From NCBI GenBank assembly GCA_017431035.1, contig JAFRLW010000016.1, forward strand, positions 1 through 34,412: a stretch of 34,412 nt of DNA, written 5' to 3'. Positions 31,111 to 34,412 of this stretch are shown in pieces. The DNA is from Clostridia bacterium. GTDB lineage: Bacteria; Bacillota; Clostridia; Oscillospirales; Acutalibacteraceae. The notes under the pieces were generated by a model. It worked only from the letters and a program-made list of their open reading frames with translations. It did not search any database and was not told the DNA's origin. The position numbers were made by a program, and so were the translations under genes. Each line of letters starts with the position of its first letter. The stretch's first letter is position 1.

Positions 31111-31786
31111 GTTAAAAGAGATATTTAAGGAATACCCTGCTCGCTTTTTTAATAAGTTCAAAGGTTTATCTATAGTTTATCCCACCGTTATAATGCTTCT
31201 TATTTGTCTTGTTATAACGGCGGCGTTAGCCGGTACAAATGCCATAACTAACAAAAGGATAGATACACTCGCCGAACAAAAAGAAACAAAGGCGATGCAA
31301 AGAATAATAAAAGCCGATTCCTATGATAAAGAAACTACCGAACTAAACGGAGAAAAATACGATTACTTTGTTGCAAAAGAGAATAATGAAGTAAAAGGTT
31401 TTATCTTCAAAATAAGTGAAAAGGGATATGGCGGAACGGTTCTTGCCCTTATCGGCGTTAACGTAGATAACACGGTTAAAGCGGTTGAACTGCTTGACGT
31501 TTCAACCGAAACACCGGGACTCGGACAAAACACCGCAAACAAAGATTTTACAAAGCAGTTTGAGAATAAAGGCGGAGAGTTTACCGCCGTTAAATACGGC
31601 ACCGCAACGGCTGATTCGCAAATCAATGCGGTTGCAAGCGCTACCATAACTTCAAAAGCCGTAACCAAAGCGGTCAACGAAGCGATAACGGTGTCGGAAC
31701 ATATAAACAATATAAGCAAAAACGATGAAGAAACAGAAGAGATAGAAACGGGCGACATAGAAACCGATATCTCGGAAGAAAATTAA
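31103..31786 (+). CDS. rnfG: Rnf complex subunit RnfG
   Basis: 227 aa. One N-terminal membrane helix (about 24-44) and an extracytoplasmic FMN-binding domain. Seen: ETPGLGQN, and the flavin-attachment pattern VASATITSKAV with T183 as likely covalent FMN ligand (SGATxT in most members, here SATIT). The C-terminus is a long acidic tail (DEETEEIETGDIETD). Conserved position between rnfD and rnfE. Confidence 0.95.
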   Translation: MNKLKEIFKEYPARFFNKFKGLSIVYPTVIMLLICLVITAALAGTNAITNKRIDTLAEQKETKAMQRIIKADSYDKETTELNGEKYDYFVAKENNEVKGFIFKISEKGYGGTVLALIGVNVDNTVKAVELLDVSTETPGLGQNTANKDFTKQFENKGGEFTAVKYGTATADSQINAVASATITSKAVTKAVNEAITVSEHINNISKNDEETEEIETGDIETDISEEN

Positions 31787-31799
31787 GGGGGTGCGCAAA

Positions 31800-32495
31800 A
31801 TGAAATCAAAAAACCTTAATGTTTTTACTAACGGACTTTTGCGTGAAAACCCCGTTTTACGCCTGGTGCTCGGCACTTGTCCCACCCTTGCGGTAACTAC
31901 CGCCGCTAAAAACGGTATCGGTATGGGTATTGCCGCCACGATAGTTCTTGTTTGCTCAAATTTAGTTATATCGCTTTTAAGAAACGTAATTCCCGATAAA
32001 GTGCGCATACCCGCCTTTATCACCATAATAGCAGGTTTTGTAAGCGTTGTTCAAATGCTTGTAAAGGCGTTTACTCCTGCAATAGATGAGGCGCTCGGAA
32101 TATATCTTCCGCTCATAGTTGTTAACTGTATCATTTTGGCTCGTGCCGAGATGTTTGCCTCTAAAAACTCGGTTTTGCCGAGCATACTTGACGGACTCGG
32201 AATGGGTATAGGCTTTACCGCCGTGCTGACACTTATGGGCGCCATAAGAGAGTTTTTCGGCGCCGGCACAATACTCGGTTTTGCGGTAACTTCTAAGTTT
32301 ATCAGTCCTATGATAATCTTTTTACTGCCGCCCGGAGGCTTCTTTGTTTTCGGTATGCTTGTAGCCCTATCTAACGCCCTTGCAAAACGCAAAGGTAAAC
32401 CGATAGTTGAAAAAATGGGTTGTGAAAACTGCCCCGCCAAAGACAGTTGCGACAAAAGTACAGAGTCTTGTGAAAATGCAAAGGAGGCGGAGTAA
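31800..32495 (+). CDS. rnfE: Rnf complex subunit RnfE
   Basis: 231 aa, six membrane helices as in RnfE/NqrD. Seen: NGLLRENPVLRLVLGTCPTLAVTT and YLPLIVVNCIILARAE with the conserved helix cysteines that hold the intramembrane Fe-S centre shared with RnfA. The C-terminal soluble tail is cysteine-rich: CENCPAKDSC and TESCENAKEA (four cysteines). The ATG follows GGGGGTG; the GTG three codons upstream is part of this SD. Confidence 0.95.
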   Translation: MKSKNLNVFTNGLLRENPVLRLVLGTCPTLAVTTAAKNGIGMGIAATIVLVCSNLVISLLRNVIPDKVRIPAFITIIAGFVSVVQMLVKAFTPAIDEALGIYLPLIVVNCIILARAEMFASKNSVLPSILDGLGMGIGFTAVLTLMGAIREFFGAGTILGFAVTSKFISPMIIFLLPPGGFFVFGMLVALSNALAKRKGKPIVEKMGCENCPAKDSCDKSTESCENAKEAE

Positions 32496-32498
32496 TCT

Positions 32499-33107
32499 AT
32501 GAAAACCACTACTATGATTGTTTCAATACTTCTTGCAGGACTGCTCACAAACAATATGGTGCTCTCAAAGTTTTTGGGTATATGTCCTTTCCTCGGCGTT
32601 TCAAAAAAGGTAAACACCGCCGTTTCAATGTCTATAGCCGTTACTTTTGTTATGATAATTGCCACTGCGGTTACCTATCCTATCTACTATTATCTTTTGC
32701 AACCTAAATATGAATATCTCGAAACGGTCGTATTCATACTCGTTATAGCGGCAATTGTTCAGTTTATAGAGATATTCCTTAAAAAGTACATAAAACCGAT
32801 TTATAATGCGCTTGGTATATATCTACCGCTTATAACCACCAACTGCGCTGTACTTGGTATAACAATGCTCAACGTTACCGATTTTGATATAACAAAGTAT
32901 TCTTTCGGTAAACTTTATTTGTTTTCTCTCACAAATGCACTTTCTGCCGGTCTTGGATTTATGCTCGCTATGGTGCTTTTTGCCGGCGTTCGTCAACGTC
33001 TTGAAACCGCAGATATTCCCGAGTTTATGAAAGGTCTGCCGATAACCCTTGTTGCAGCGGCGCTTTGTTCTCTTTCGTTCCTCGGCTTTGCAGGAATAGG
33101 GGGTTAA
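32499..33107 (+). CDS. rnfA: Rnf complex subunit RnfA
   Basis: 202 aa, six membrane helices, homologous to RnfE. Seen: LTNNMVLSKFLGICPFLGVS and YLPLITTNCAVLGI, the cysteine-bearing helix motifs of the family, and the C-terminal KGLPITLVAAALCSLSFLGFAG. It begins 4 nt after rnfE and ends 4 nt before rnfB. Confidence 0.96.
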   Translation: MKTTTMIVSILLAGLLTNNMVLSKFLGICPFLGVSKKVNTAVSMSIAVTFVMIIATAVTYPIYYYLLQPKYEYLETVVFILVIAAIVQFIEIFLKKYIKPIYNALGIYLPLITTNCAVLGITMLNVTDFDITKYSFGKLYLFSLTNALSAGLGFMLAMVLFAGVRQRLETADIPEFMKGLPITLVAAALCSLSFLGFAGIGG

Positions 33108-33110
33108 TAT

Positions 33111-33887
33111 ATGCAAATACTTATACCTATTATAATTGTTGTAGTTATAGGCGTTTTAGCGGGACTCCTCCTCGCTTTTGCTTCTAAGTTTATGTCGGTA
33201 AAAAGCGATGAAAAAACCGAAAAGATAAGAGAGTGTCTGCCGGGTGCTAACTGCGGCGCTTGCGGATATTCCGGATGCGACGGCTACGCCGCCGCTATCG
33301 CCTCTGGAGAAGCCACTCCCGATAAATGCGCCCCCGGTGGCAGTACAACCGCCGCCGCTCTTTCCGAGATACTCGGTATAGAGATAAAAAATGAAAAGCA
33401 TATCGCCTTTATCGCTTGTGGCGGAAATAGTGAAAACACAACTACAAAGTTTAATTATGACGGGATGAAATCCTGCGCTGCGGCGGCTATGTCGCTTGGC
33501 GGTCCGCTTGACTGTGAGTTTGGATGTTTAGGCTTTGGCGATTGCGTAAAGGCTTGTCCGTTTGGCGCCATTTCCCTTAAAGACGGAAGACCGCAGGTTG
33601 ACGAGGATACTTGTATGGCGTGCGGACTTTGCGTTTCAACCTGTCCTAAAGGTATTATCAAACTTATTCCGCAAAACAAGGCTGTTCGTGTCAATTGTTC
33701 AAACTGTAAACGGGGCGCCGAAGTTGTAAAGGCTTGTAAAGTTTCCTGCATAGCCTGCAAAATGTGTGAAAATAATTGTCCTACCGGCGCTATAAAGGTG
33801 GAAAACAACGTTGCTGTAGTTGACCCCAAACTTTGCAACGGATGCGGAAACTGTAAAACCGTATGCAAACGTGGATGTATTATATAA
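33111..33887 (+). CDS. rnfB: Rnf complex subunit RnfB (Fe-S electron-entry subunit)
   Basis: 258 aa. N-terminal membrane anchor (1-25), then the NCGACGYSGCDGYA cluster motif (4Fe-4S domain) and a chain of ferredoxin motifs: CLGFGDCVKACP, CMACGLCVSTCP, CIACKMCENNCP and CNGCGNCKTVCK. It accepts electrons from reduced ferredoxin and hands them to the membrane subunits. Last of the six rnf genes (order C-D-G-E-A-B). Confidence 0.96.
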   Translation: MQILIPIIIVVVIGVLAGLLLAFASKFMSVKSDEKTEKIRECLPGANCGACGYSGCDGYAAAIASGEATPDKCAPGGSTTAAALSEILGIEIKNEKHIAFIACGGNSENTTTKFNYDGMKSCAAAAMSLGGPLDCEFGCLGFGDCVKACPFGAISLKDGRPQVDEDTCMACGLCVSTCPKGIIKLIPQNKAVRVNCSNCKRGAEVVKACKVSCIACKMCENNCPTGAIKVENNVAVVDPKLCNGCGNCKTVCKRGCII

Positions 33888-33902
33888 AAGGCAGGTAATA
33901 AT

Positions 33903-34214
33903 ATGGTTTCAGATTCAGTAAAAACAATTATGGATGCCGAGAGCCGTGCGGAAAACACGGTAAAATCGGCAAATCTTGATGCCGAAAGAATTATCAAGGA
34001 CGCTAAAGATAAAGCCGAAAGTATTATAAATAAGGCGATTAACGAGGCAAACTGTGAAGTAGAGCTTGATATTAAAAAGGCTCTGGAAAATGCGGAACAA
34101 ATAAAAAAAGACGGTGAAGTTGCCGCAAAAAAGCGGGTGCAAACCCTTAAGGAAAACATAGCCGACAAAAGACAGGCGGCGTTTGACTTGGCGCTTAAAT
34201 GTTTTCTTGAATAA
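33903..34214 (+). CDS. V/A-type ATP synthase coiled-coil subunit (G/H-like)
   Basis: 103 aa, nearly all amphipathic helix (about residues 8-95) rich in Ala, Glu, Lys and Asp, with repeats such as AERIIKDAKDKAESIINKA. This is the pattern of peripheral-stalk subunits (AtpH/NtpF, subunit G) that open V-type ATPase operons in Clostridia. It follows rnfB after 15 nt with its own SD (AAGGCAGG). The subunit I gene expected next would start beyond the repeat-like segment or the window edge. Confidence 0.75.
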   Translation: MVSDSVKTIMDAESRAENTVKSANLDAERIIKDAKDKAESIINKAINEANCEVELDIKKALENAEQIKKDGEVAAKKRVQTLKENIADKRQAAFDLALKCFLE

Positions 34215-34412
34215 TCAAAGATGGCTTATCATTGATAAGGACAAAACGCCTGATAAAAGGCTAAATTCGGGCTTTTTACGGCTTGTTGTCCTTGCAAGGC
34301 GTCAGCCTTGCGGCGTCCTCCGCACCGAAAAATCCACGAATTTTTCTCTTTTTCAGGTGCGAAGCAGTTTTGTAGAAGACAAAACTTTTGCTTCCTTGAA
34401 GCCGAGAAACGC
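34215..34412. repeat. Hairpin-rich, gene-free segment; candidate dispersed repeat
   Basis: No gene is visible. Inverted repeats follow one another: CTTATC/GATAAG (34225-34239), AAGGACAA with TTGTCCTT (about 34237 and 34285-34292), GCAAGGC/GCCTTGC (34294-34311), GCACC/GGTGC (34322-34326 with 34356-34360), and GAAGCA..TTTTGT with ACAAAA..TGCTTC (34361-34394). On the minus strand two frames are free of stops to the window edge over about 110-130 nt, but neither has a start with SD. It resembles repeat-derived pseudo-ORFs I associate with gut Clostridia. Confidence 0.5.

Overview
The window reads as an ordinary, gene-dense chromosome segment of a low-to-moderate GC anaerobic member of the Clostridia, plausibly a gut Oscillospirales-type lineage. 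The supporting evidence is a SpoIVFB-like protease, DUF1292, an XRE regulator, LexA, YhaM, RqcH, DnaD/DnaI primosome proteins, an Rnf complex beside a V-type ATPase gene, and many vegetative promoters with 17-bp spacers next to strong Shine-Dalgarno (SD) sequences. The lineage is inferred from gene content only; no 16S gene is present.

Layout. 1-2300 (mostly minus): a truncated SDR dehydrogenase, an LtrA-like membrane protein, and a small XRE regulator that diverges from a zinc-ribbon membrane protein across two TGACA-type palindromes. 2700-4850: a DUF308/HdeD-like membrane protein, a SpoIVFB-like M50 protease with a tiny membrane partner, and a LUD-domain protein. 4880-6075: a gene-poor stretch with an orphan consensus minus-strand promoter, a DUF1292 gene, a probable 6S RNA with terminator, and a run of four different hairpins joined by near-identical 8-nt linkers. 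6076-12790 (minus): P-loop protein, pgi, DD-carboxypeptidase, ddl, membrane-anchored MurF and an alpha/beta hydrolase, i.e. peptidoglycan precursor and maturation genes. 12886-19095 (plus): two half-size TauE/SafE transporters, then lexA (own promoter and SOS box), rnhA, yhaM, DUF1858, trmK, rqcH and a TIM-barrel epimerase. 19092-21300: a stand-alone 5S rRNA gene with its own perfect promoter and terminator, then DnaD and DnaI-type helicase-loading genes.

21311-28833 holds the most interesting accessory block: an eight-gene operon behind a perfect promoter. It encodes a GT-C-like membrane protein, a WecE-like sugar aminotransferase, a polyprenyl-phosphate glycosyltransferase, an NAD-dependent epimerase, a second divergent DegT enzyme, an ATP-grasp ligase and two SMR/EamA half-transporters. 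The roles resemble the Gram-negative Arn (lipid A Ara4N) system: amino-sugar synthesis, loading on a lipid carrier, flipping by a small heterodimer and transfer by a GT-C enzyme. I infer a pathway that decorates a surface polymer with an amino sugar, perhaps further modified by the ATP-grasp ligase.

28853-34214: the complete rnfCDGEAB operon follows after 19 nt with no visible terminator, and then a coiled-coil V/A-type ATPase subunit. Together these couple ferredoxin:NAD+ oxidoreduction to an ion gradient used by the ATPase. The last ~200 nt contain no gene but are rich in hairpins and look like a dispersed repeat.
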